Shown: positions 1 through 6,987 of the stretch, piece by piece | Numbering within the stretch: the first letter of the stretch is position 1 | Layout of the letters: every line of letters starts with the position of its first letter | From: Bacteroidia bacterium | Lineage (GTDB): Bacteria; Bacteroidota; Bacteroidia; JAESSM01; NORP286 | Assembly (NCBI GenBank): GCA_016764115.1 | Contig: JAESSM010000101.1 | Span: 1-13,736, forward strand | DNA length: 13,736 bases | Direction of reading: 5' to 3' | Program-made: the position numbers and the translations under genes | Notes under the pieces: generated by a model | Databases searched by the model: none | What the model was told of the DNA's origin: nothing | What the model saw: the letters and a program-made list of their open reading frames with translations, nothing else

Positions 1-539
1 ATAAAAACGATTTCAATTTCACCGATGTTGATTCTGATGAGCTTGCTAAAATTATGATAACTTCACTTGAGACAGTTGGCGATCTCAAATTGAATGGGGC
101 AAATGTTGTCCAAAATCAGGAAATTGATAGTTCTCAAATCGACCTACTGACATACACTCCGCTAGCAAGTCAAAGTGGCAACAACTATGATAACTTTCAA
201 TTTGATGTAAATGATGGGACTGAATATAGTTCTATCAGTTATACAATGACAATTAATGTTCAATCCACAACTGGTATTTCTGCTATTAATCCAACCCGGG
301 CACTTTATAACACCTACCCTAATCCCGTTAAGGAAATTCTCACTATCGAGATCAAAAAAAACCATGCAAGTTCAATAAAACTGGAACTATTAAATTTATT
401 GGGGGAAACCATAATAGTTGAACATTCAAATGCTAAGGATATTCATTACATGGACCTTTCTGGTATTGCAAAAGGAACTTACATTCTCAAGTTAAGTCAC
501 CAAAGATCTTCTATTATTAAGAAAATAATTGTCGAATGA
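1..539 (+). CDS. C-terminal part of a secreted protein with a cadherin-like/Ig-like repeat and T9SS type A sorting domain (5' end outside window)
   Basis: The reading frame is open from position 3 back to the window edge, so this is the 3' end of a longer gene; the first in-frame ATG (54) is internal. The visible start reads FNFTDVDSDELAKI, followed by LKLNG and by F-Q-F-D-V-N-D-G. This is the pattern of the roughly 90-residue bacterial cadherin-like/Ig-like repeats that occur in tandem in long extracellular proteins. From about nt 300 comes a typical T9SS type A tail: YPNPVKEILTIEI, then a LLNLLGE strand pair, then GIAKGTYILKL, and a basic end (KKIIVE). Such tails direct a protein through the outer membrane by the Por system, after which they are normally cleaved and the protein is anchored or released. 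What the full protein does cannot be seen here. The next gene starts 6 nt after the stop. Confidence 0.85.
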   Translation, partial: KNDFNFTDVDSDELAKIMITSLETVGDLKLNGANVVQNQEIDSSQIDLLTYTPLASQSGNNYDNFQFDVNDGTEYSSISYTMTINVQSTTGISAINPTRALYNTYPNPVKEILTIEIKKNHASSIKLELLNLLGETIIVEHSNAKDIHYMDLSGIAKGTYILKLSHQRSSIIKKIIVE

Positions 540-545
540 TACCAA

Positions 546-881
546 ATGATGAAAGACGAATCTTTCTTCGACAAAGTTTACGATGTGGTTCGTCAAATAC
601 CTTATGGTAAAGTAACAAGCTACGGTGCCATTGCTAAATTTTTAGGAGCTGCTCGATCTTCACGAATGGTTGGTTGGGCAATGAATAATTCCCATACCGA
701 AAATCTTTCTGTACCTGCACATAGGGTTGTTAACAGGAATGGGCTTTTGACAGGAAAATTCCATTTTGATACTCCCACGCTAATGCAGGAACTTCTGGAA
801 AACGAAGGGCATACACTTACTGATGATCAAATTAAGGATTTTGATAATGTCTTTTGGGATCCTGCTAAGGAAATATTTTAG
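546..881 (+). CDS. Alkyltransferase-like protein (ATL), MGMT DNA-binding fold without the catalytic cysteine
   Basis: The 111-residue product matches the C-terminal DNA-binding/active-site domain of O6-alkylguanine-DNA alkyltransferases: IPYGKVTSYGAIA (residues 18-30, with the conserved Tyr26), SSRMVGWAM (38-46, with the Arg40 that in MGMT fills the gap left by the flipped base), and VPAHRVVNRNG (56-66). The active-site PCHR of true MGMT reads PAHR here (Ala58 for Cys), so alkyl transfer is not expected. ATL proteins, including Thermus TTHA1564, which also has Ala at this place, bind O6-alkylguanine lesions and hand them to nucleotide excision repair. The length fits the ATL family. There are two adjacent ATG codons (546 and 549); either could be the start. 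Its stop overlaps that of the convergent methyltransferase gene by 4 nt. Confidence 0.9.
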   Translation: MMKDESFFDKVYDVVRQIPYGKVTSYGAIAKFLGAARSSRMVGWAMNNSHTENLSVPAHRVVNRNGLLTGKFHFDTPTLMQELLENEGHTLTDDQIKDFDNVFWDPAKEIF

Positions 882-1693
882 GCAGTATAGGCCTGCGCTT
901 GCACAAAACTATAATAGAAAACTGCATTAGGGTCTTTACCCACAATCTTTAACTCATCCTTCACCTTTTGAACGCTTTCTTCTTTTATATGCTCAGACTC
1001 TAATAAATTATTAACTGCACTTAACAAAAGATTGGTCCAATATTCTATCATTTGTGCCCTCTTTACAGGATTGCGGTTATCTAAGTGAATTGTTTTAATA
1101 GATGTTTTAATGTTAGCATAACCTAATGACTGAAGTAGGTTTCCAAGTTTAGCACCAATAAATGGGTCTCCTCCCATTTCATATTGTAGGTCGTTAAAGT
1201 GCATCCAATACTTTAGTACGTTTGGAGAATACGGTTCCACAAAAAAACTACTATTCAAAACCTCATTTACATAAACAACACTTCCGGGTATTAGTACACG
1301 CCTTACTTCTGACAACACATCAACCGGGTTTGGAATATGCTCCAATACCCAACATAAATAGGCTGCATCAAACCTCTCGCCTGCTTTAAAATCCATGTCT
1401 TTGGCATCCATATTTAAAAGTTCATATCTACCTTCTGCATATTGCAAGTCAGACAAGTGGTCTTTTGCTCGTTCAAGCTGATTATCGGATAACTCAATGC
1501 CAGTAAGATTAAGATTGGGAAACCTTCTTAATAATATTTCGGACTGAGCCCCAACACCACAACCCACTTCCAGAAGATTTTCAGCATATGAAAAATCAAT
1601 ATCGGAAAATATGATATTCTCCAAAAACTTAGCTTGTCTATAAAGTCTGTCTTGTTCCTTTTTATCGAAACCATGTAAATATTCTTTACTCAT
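878..1693 (-). CDS. Class I SAM-dependent methyltransferase
   Basis: The 271-residue product has a Rossmann-type SAM-binding domain. Motif I is LLEVGCGVGAQSEIL (residues 40-54), the acidic end of strand 2 is LTGIELSDNQLERA, and strand 4 lies in FDAAYLCWVLEHIPNP, followed by EVRRVLIPGSVVYVNEV. The N-terminal HGFDKKEQDRLYRQAKFLE block precedes motif I in a recognisable subgroup of bacterial methyltransferases. The C-terminal ~90 residues are the substrate-specific part and give no clear clue, so the methyl acceptor is unknown. The gene starts at an ATG 25 nt downstream of the TraB/GumN-like lipoprotein gene on the same strand, so the two are probably cotranscribed. No signal peptide is present and the enzyme should be cytoplasmic. 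Confidence 0.88.
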   Translation of the reverse strand: MSKEYLHGFDKKEQDRLYRQAKFLENIIFSDIDFSYAENLLEVGCGVGAQSEILLRRFPNLNLTGIELSDNQLERAKDHLSDLQYAEGRYELLNMDAKDMDFKAGERFDAAYLCWVLEHIPNPVDVLSEVRRVLIPGSVVYVNEVLNSSFFVEPYSPNVLKYWMHFNDLQYEMGGDPFIGAKLGNLLQSLGYANIKTSIKTIHLDNRNPVKRAQMIEYWTNLLLSAVNNLLESEHIKEESVQKVKDELKIVGKDPNAVFYYSFVQAQAYTA

Positions 1694-1718
1694 AAATCAA
1701 CAACTCTTATTGAGTTAT

Positions 1719-2576
1719 TTATAAAACTGGTGACACAGTATAACCTTCTTTCTTTAACAGAACAATAAGCCCTGTACCAGCACCTAAATGAGCAGCACTT
1801 ATTGCAAAAAATGTAGGTTCATTGTGTATCTCTTCAATAATTCTTTGTAGTATTCGTTGATTCCTGATCCTTAAAAATTCATTTTTTAAAATCACCATTG
1901 TTTTGTCTTTCATCATAACCTTATAAAACTTCTCAAGATCAGCAGCTATATATGCATGGAGCAATTCCATAGCCAACGCTTTCTGTTTTTCGATGTCAAT
2001 AATTTCATTAAAAATATCCTGGTATGAGATCTTGTCGATCAATGCTATCTGTTCCTCAACTGATTCAAGACCAAATGTTCGCTTTCTATTTTCAAGAGCG
2101 CGCTGGTAAAGGTGCTCATCAAGGGTTTGGTTCATTTCATTTTTAAATATAGAAGAATTGATGAGAGAGATAAGTATCAAAGGACTCATATTATTGAAGT
2201 TTTCAATATCATGACCGGTTTGCAGTTTAAGCAACTCTCCAAGTTGTTCATACTCATCATTAGAAAAAATGGTTAATAATGACACTCCTACGGGTAACTG
2301 AAGATTTTGAGTTATTTTCAGTTTATTTTCCTCTGTCGTTATGACCTCCATACCGAACGAGCTGCAGCTCTTCAATGCAATAAGTACTGAGTCAGAAAAA
2401 TCAAAAACACGGGCATCCTTTATGTGAATAGTGCCATATATGTATGACGGTGACTCCACACCATTTCCTGTAATTTTCAATAACAAAGAATTTTTTTGTA
2501 TTTCTTTTTCGCTGCATCCGCTAAAGATAAATGCGATGAGTATCACCACAAAAGTGAAGTTCTTATTTAAGTTCAT
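1719..2576 (-). CDS. TraB/GumN family lipoprotein
   Basis: A 285-residue protein with an N-terminal lipoprotein signal (hydrophobic residues 8-18, then F-S-G-C with the lipidated Cys at 21). The mature part has the TraB/GumN signature: YIYGTIHI (45-52, first GxxH motif, His51), GLESVEEQ (169-176, conserved Glu171), and a C-terminal AAHLGAGTG (261-269, His263) before KKEGYTVSPV. The family is related to the eukaryotic TIKI proteases, in which the two GxxH motifs and the Glu are thought to form a metal site; bacterial members are mostly uncharacterised. Here the second motif reads SAAH instead of GxxH, so its first Gly is lost. It is probably attached to the periplasmic face of a membrane. The first gene of a likely two-gene unit with the methyltransferase, it is transcribed divergently from the propeller gene. 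Confidence 0.85.
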   Translation of the reverse strand: MNLNKNFTFVVILIAFIFSGCSEKEIQKNSLLLKITGNGVESPSYIYGTIHIKDARVFDFSDSVLIALKSCSSFGMEVITTEENKLKITQNLQLPVGVSLLTIFSNDEYEQLGELLKLQTGHDIENFNNMSPLILISLINSSIFKNEMNQTLDEHLYQRALENRKRTFGLESVEEQIALIDKISYQDIFNEIIDIEKQKALAMELLHAYIAADLEKFYKVMMKDKTMVILKNEFLRIRNQRILQRIIEEIHNEPTFFAISAAHLGAGTGLIVLLKKEGYTVSPVL

Positions 2577-2798
2577 ATAATTATGTTTAAAATATCATAC
2601 ATTAATCGAAAAGTACAAATTCCATAATGAAAATGAAATATATTGGCATCTATATAGATAATTGCCTCATTTTACAAAATTAACTAAAGTTGGCTATCAG
2701 TTGCCTGAATTTGTCAACTACTTTGCAATTCCCCATTTACAGTGAGGCTTCTATACCACAGTATTGGTAAATTGCGTTACAATTTCTAATTTCGAGCT
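2577..2798. other. Divergent intergenic region
   Basis: This 222-bp AT-rich gap separates the divergent TraB/GumN lipoprotein and beta-propeller genes, so it should hold promoters for both. On the minus strand TAATTTTG (2682 to 2675) fits the Bacteroidota -7 consensus TAnnTTTG, but no TTTG box lies at the right distance upstream. Towards the plus-strand gene there is only TACTTTG at 2719-2725, one base short of the consensus. I see no hairpin, terminator or small ORF in it. Confidence 0.5.
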
Positions 2799-5486
2799 AT
2801 GCCAACATCTTCCAGACATAGGTTATCTGTATATATCCCCATAATTTTGATATTGGTAGTTGTTTATTCATACTATAAAATCGACCAATCAAACTCAAGG
2901 GCAATTGATGTAAAAGTTGCAACAAATAACCCTACTTTTCCAAAAGGCGCAGTTGAATTTGAAAAATTAAAAAGAGCCAATCCTAAAACAGGGAAAATAC
3001 CTGCAGGTGCAAGATGGAAAGCGTATAAACAGTTACTTCATCAAGGAAAAATACTAAAACGAAAATTAAAAAAAACCTCAACCACCAATGGGCCATGGAA
3101 ACCGTTTGATGATTTTTTATCTACGCTTAGTATTTCAAGAATAACTTACGATCCAAATGACACACAAATATTCTATTTCTGTACCGGTGAGGGTTGGTAT
3201 AATGCCGATGCCTCAAGAGGTGCAGGAGTTTGGAAATCTATTGATGGAGGGGTAACATGGTCGCAATTATCTTCAACTGATACATCTACTTTTTATCTAT
3301 GTCAGGACATGAAAGTACATCCTTTAACTAGTGATGTATATGTAGCCACCAGGGAAATTGGTTTACAAAGATCAAAAGATGGAGGTCAAACATGGGAAAA
3401 AGTTTTAGGTAAAGGAACTGGTGCTATCTCCAATAAAGTTGCAGACATTGAATTTACAAAAAATGGAAATTTATTCGTGACAATGGGGTTTGGGTATACT
3501 GATGACTTCACTGATACCGATCCTGATGGAATTTATTATTCTGATAACGGAGATGAAAGTACATGGACCAAGCAAACAGGAGGGTTTCCAACAGATGACA
3601 TACTAAGAATAGAAATAGCTACTGCACCTTCTGATGATAATGTTGTATATGCCATACCATGTAATCCAACAACCGATAAGATCAAAGGCTTTTATAAAAC
3701 AACGAACAAGGGTATTACATGGTTTGAGACAACTAATCCAGGTAATGACTTAAACATGGCAAAAAGACAGGGCTGGTACGACTTAACCCTTGCAGTAGAC
3801 CCTACTGATGCAGATATTGTTGTTGCCGGAGGATTAAACCTATGGAAATCATTAGATGGTGCATCAACATGGATCAAGCTAACTCATGGCACTTATAAAG
3901 ATTCAGGAGGTTTTCAATATGTTCATGTAGACCAGCACCATATTGAATTCATAGATTCTGATACTCTTCTGTTTGGAAATGATGGAGGAATCTGGAAATG
4001 TGATAATTTCCAGGACAGTGTTCCTGTTTTTTATGACCGGAATTTTTCTTACAATGTAACACAATTCTATGCTGCAGCGATTCATCCCGAAGCAGGAAAT
4101 CCCACCATAATTGGTGGTACTCAAGACAATGGTAGTCATATGTCAACAGGTGATGAAATTACTTCATCTCAAAAACTAACTGGAGCAGATGGCTCTTTTT
4201 GCGCTATCAATCATGTGAATGGCGATATAATGTACACCACTACGCAATTCAGAAGAATGTATCGCTTTGTAAATGGAGGGTATGGCAAGTATGACACGAT
4301 CACAAATCCATTTATAACGAACTCTAATGTTCTATTTATTAATCCTATTGAAATAGACCCCATCGACCCTGAAATAATATACCAGGCAACCGATAGAGGG
4401 ATATGGCGATTGAAAAACGCATCTACTGCAGATACTTCTGATTGGATGAAAGCTTCAAGAACCTGGGGAACAATTTCTGCAATTGGTATTGCTACAAGTA
4501 AACCTAATTTAGTTTACTTTGGAAGATCAACAGGAGGAACGGTTTATAGAGTTGAAGGAGCAGATACAACTGATGCCAGCTACAAGCCCATTGACTGCGA
4601 TCTTTCAGACATGCTTCCTACTGGCAACTATACAGCTTCTATTTATGTAAATCCTGAAGATCACAATCATGTAATCGTTACATATTCCAATTATGAGGTT
4701 GAAAGTATCTTCGAAAGTAAAAATGCTTCCGCAGATAGTGCAAAATGGGTAAATATTGAAGGTGATTTGCCCGACCTCCCTGTTAATTGGGCCTTGCTTC
4801 ACCCCAAAAATTCTGAAGTTTGTTATATAGGAACAGATTTAGGAGTTTTCTACACTACTAAAATAGATAGTGTTAACACTGTTTGGCAAACAAGTAATCA
4901 AGGGTTAGCAAATTTGAGGGTCGAAATGCTAAAAATGAGAAGTTCTGATTACACTGTTGTTGCTGCTACACATGGCAGGGGTTTATATACAGGCCAAATC
5001 GATTCTACTGGGAGCCGTTATGAAATTACCTGGCAAGAGCGAGGCCCTAATAATGTTGGAGGAAGAACCAGAACCATTGTACAAGATCCAAATGATCCGT
5101 CAGGACAAACTTATTTGGCCGGAAGTGTTTCCGGTGGATTGTGGAAAACAGAAAATATAAATTACAAAGAAGAGGATTATGATGAGCAACCTGAAGATTC
5201 TATTCCCGATGTGCAAGCCTTTAGTTTGAACTTAAAATCTGCTAATCCATTTACAGATCAACTCGAGATTGAGTACGAAGTTTTGGAAACAGAAACCATT
5301 TCAATTCGAGTTTATAATCTCCAAGGCCAAATAGTTGCAAACATTATTGATGCTGAAACCAAGGAAAAAGGCATTTATTCCCTAAATTGGCCTGCTCCTA
5401 CTGATCTAAGAGTTGGATTATACTTTTTAGAATTCAAGTATGGAGATAAAGAAAATTCAGTTACCAAGATCGTTAAAGGTCGATGA
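2799..5486 (+). CDS. Secreted Asp-box/BNR beta-propeller (VPS10/sortilin-like) protein with T9SS sorting domain
   Basis: The 895-residue product has an N-terminal hydrophobic export segment (about residues 11-25), a charged pro-region (KLKRANPKTGKIPAGARWKAY, written 57-76), a propeller of about 600 residues, and a T9SS C-terminal domain (808-895, with the signature NLQGQ and GLYFLEF). Propeller blades are marked by Asp-boxes: SIDGGVTW (147-154), SKDGGQTW (192-199), TTNKGITW (301-308) and SLDGASTW (351-358), plus a degenerate SDNGDESTW (248-256). ATHGRGLY (723-730) is typical of the last blade. An odd point is RGPNNVGGRTR (748-758) with SVSGGLWKTEN: in relatives that I recall this stands near the N-terminus, right after the pro-region. 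It should be a cell-surface or released protein; glycan or peptide binding is possible, but no catalytic residues could be assigned. The start is the ATG at 2799, chosen because it precedes the export segment; no clear ribosome binding site is visible. Confidence 0.85.
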   Translation: MPTSSRHRLSVYIPIILILVVVYSYYKIDQSNSRAIDVKVATNNPTFPKGAVEFEKLKRANPKTGKIPAGARWKAYKQLLHQGKILKRKLKKTSTTNGPWKPFDDFLSTLSISRITYDPNDTQIFYFCTGEGWYNADASRGAGVWKSIDGGVTWSQLSSTDTSTFYLCQDMKVHPLTSDVYVATREIGLQRSKDGGQTWEKVLGKGTGAISNKVADIEFTKNGNLFVTMGFGYTDDFTDTDPDGIYYSDNGDESTWTKQTGGFPTDDILRIEIATAPSDDNVVYAIPCNPTTDKIKGFYKTTNKGITWFETTNPGNDLNMAKRQGWYDLTLAVDPTDADIVVAGGLNLWKSLDGASTWIKLTHGTYKDSGGFQYVHVDQHHIEFIDSDTLLFGNDGGIWKCDNFQDSVPVFYDRNFSYNVTQFYAAAIHPEAGNPTIIGGTQDNGSHMSTGDEITSSQKLTGADGSFCAINHVNGDIMYTTTQFRRMYRFVNGGYGKYDTITNPFITNSNVLFINPIEIDPIDPEIIYQATDRGIWRLKNASTADTSDWMKASRTWGTISAIGIATSKPNLVYFGRSTGGTVYRVEGADTTDASYKPIDCDLSDMLPTGNYTASIYVNPEDHNHVIVTYSNYEVESIFESKNASADSAKWVNIEGDLPDLPVNWALLHPKNSEVCYIGTDLGVFYTTKIDSVNTVWQTSNQGLANLRVEMLKMRSSDYTVVAATHGRGLYTGQIDSTGSRYEITWQERGPNNVGGRTRTIVQDPNDPSGQTYLAGSVSGGLWKTENINYKEEDYDEQPEDSIPDVQAFSLNLKSANPFTDQLEIEYEVLETETISIRVYNLQGQIVANIIDAETKEKGIYSLNWPAPTDLRVGLYFLEFKYGDKENSVTKIVKGR

Positions 5487-5533
5487 TAATTTATGAGTTC
5501 TCCAATTGAACTTGTATATTACTGAAACCCAAG

Positions 5534-5591
5534 GTCATGTTGAGCGGAGTCGAAACATAGACCTGAAGATTTCGACTCCGCTCAATCTGAC
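5534..5591. repeat. Long palindromic intergenic repeat (REP-like)
   Basis: TTGAGCGGAGTCGAAA (5540-5555) is perfectly repeated in inverse orientation as TTTCGACTCCGCTCAA (5570-5585) around a 14-nt loop. The stem continues outwards over a T/C mismatch and a G/T wobble into GTCA (5534-5537) and TGAC (5588-5591), giving about 22 base pairs. The arms are GC-richer than the flanks. I recognise this sequence type as a dispersed intergenic palindrome in Bacteroidota genomes, but copy number cannot be judged from one window. It lies between two plus-strand genes. There is no T-run after either arm, so it is not a standard intrinsic terminator, although a transcript could fold strongly here and affect RNA stability. 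A 9-bp inverted repeat, CCAATTGAA (5502-5510) and TTCAATTGG (5609-5617), encloses it. Confidence 0.85.
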
Positions 5592-5635
5592 GATCAAGTA
5601 GTTACGTTTTCAATTGGTCAACAGGTTAATAATTT

Positions 5636-6985
5636 ATGTCTGCAATACTTATTCAAAATGCTTTTATCGTAAATGAAGGAGATATCTCTAAAGGGGATGT
5701 TCTAATTACTGATGGTAGAATTGATGAAATTACCTATAACGCTGAAAATTTATCAATTTCCGGTGATACCAAGATCATTGATGTTGAAGGGAAATACCTG
5801 ATCCCTGGAATAATTGATGATCAGGTTCATTTTCGCGAGCCTGGATTTACCCATAAAGCTGAAATATATACAGAAGCAAAGGCCGGCATAGCAGGCGGTG
5901 TCACTTCTTTTATGGAAATGCCTAATACCAATCCTCAAGCATTAACCCAAGAGTTGTTAGAGGAAAAATATCAAATAGCTGCTGCGAGATCGCTAGCTAA
6001 TTATTCTTTCTTCATGGGTGCCTCTAATGATAATATTGATGAGGTACTCAAAACTGATCCTGAAAACGTTTGTGGTTTAAAAATATTTATGGGTTCTTCA
6101 ACCGGAGATATGTTGGTGGATGACTTATCAGTATTGCAAAATATATTTTCGCGAACCAACATGTTGATCGCTGTTCATTGCGAAGATGAAGAAACCGTAA
6201 AACAGAATTTTGGCAAAGCCAGGGAAAAATATGGTGAGGATATTCCAATCTCTCAACATCCAATTATCAGGAACGAAGAAGCATGTTATAAATCTTCCAG
6301 TTTGGCTATTGAATTGGCCAAGAGATATAATTCAAGATTACATATACTACACATCTCAACAGAAAAAGAAATTGAACTGTTCGATAACAGTATTACTTTG
6401 GAAGAAAAACGAATAACTTCCGAAGCATGTGTGCATCACCTTTGGTTTGATGCTGATGATTATGAAAAATTGGGAACACAAATCAAATGCAACCCGGCTA
6501 TTAAAGAGAAATCCAATAAAGAAGCAATACTAGAAGCATTGTTAGAAGATAAAATTGACATCATCGCCACTGATCATGCGCCACATACTTGGGATGAAAA
6601 ACAAAATAAATATGAATCTTGCCCAGCAGGAGTTCCATTGATCCAGCATTCATTAAATACTATGTTGGAATTTTATCATCAGAATAAAATCACCTTGGAA
6701 AAAATTGTTGAGAAAATGTGCCATGCTCCGGCAACTTGTTTTCAAATTAAGGAACGGGGATTTATACGTAAAGGATATTGGGCTGATCTTGTTTTGGTAG
6801 ATCTAAACAATTCATGGAAAGTTGAAAAGGACAACCTTTTGTATAAATGTAAGTGGTCACCATTTGAGGGTTACGAGTTTAAGTCACAAGTCACCCACAC
6901 ATTTGTAAATGGGAATGTGGTTTACGAAAATGGTAAATTTGATGAATCAATAAAAGGGCAAAGATTGACATTTAAAAGAAATTAG
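5636..6985 (+). CDS. pyrC: Dihydroorotase (class I-like), pyrimidine biosynthesis
   Basis: The 449-residue amidohydrolase-superfamily protein catalyses, by family, the reversible cyclisation of N-carbamoyl-aspartate to dihydroorotate in the cytoplasm. Signature segments are DDQVHFREPGFTHK (61-74), MEMPNT (93-98), GLKIFMGSSTG (147-157, Lys149 in the place of the carboxylated metal-bridging lysine), AVHCEDEE (179-186, His181), LHILHIST (235-242, His239), CNPAIK (285-290), IIATDHAPH (309-317, Asp313), and the C-terminal ADLVLVDL. The first ligand of the usual HxH metal motif is Gln63 (QVH instead of HVH). I recall the same substitution in other Bacteroidota dihydroorotases, so it does not look like decay. 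All other expected metal ligands are present and the length is normal. The ATG lies 149 nt after the propeller gene. The PLP enzyme gene begins 2 nt after its stop, implying cotranscription. Confidence 0.88.
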   Translation: MSAILIQNAFIVNEGDISKGDVLITDGRIDEITYNAENLSISGDTKIIDVEGKYLIPGIIDDQVHFREPGFTHKAEIYTEAKAGIAGGVTSFMEMPNTNPQALTQELLEEKYQIAAARSLANYSFFMGASNDNIDEVLKTDPENVCGLKIFMGSSTGDMLVDDLSVLQNIFSRTNMLIAVHCEDEETVKQNFGKAREKYGEDIPISQHPIIRNEEACYKSSSLAIELAKRYNSRLHILHISTEKEIELFDNSITLEEKRITSEACVHHLWFDADDYEKLGTQIKCNPAIKEKSNKEAILEALLEDKIDIIATDHAPHTWDEKQNKYESCPAGVPLIQHSLNTMLEFYHQNKITLEKIVEKMCHAPATCFQIKERGFIRKGYWADLVLVDLNNSWKVEKDNLLYKCKWSPFEGYEFKSQVTHTFVNGNVVYENGKFDESIKGQRLTFKRN

Positions 6986-6987
6986 AG

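Noticed and set aside
546..881. Active O6-methylguanine-DNA methyltransferase (ogt/mgmt)
   Set aside because: The acceptor cysteine in PCHR is Ala and the N-terminal domain of classical Ogt is absent.
2675..2682. TAATTTTG on the minus strand as promoter of the TraB/GumN gene
   Set aside because: The -7 box fits, but no TTTG box lies 19-21 nt upstream and the leader would be about 90 nt; too weak to list as a separate feature.
5534..5591. Palindrome as a rho-independent terminator of the propeller gene
   Set aside because: The stem is strong, but neither side is followed by a T-run; compare the clear terminator at 9738-9763. Kept as a repeat only.
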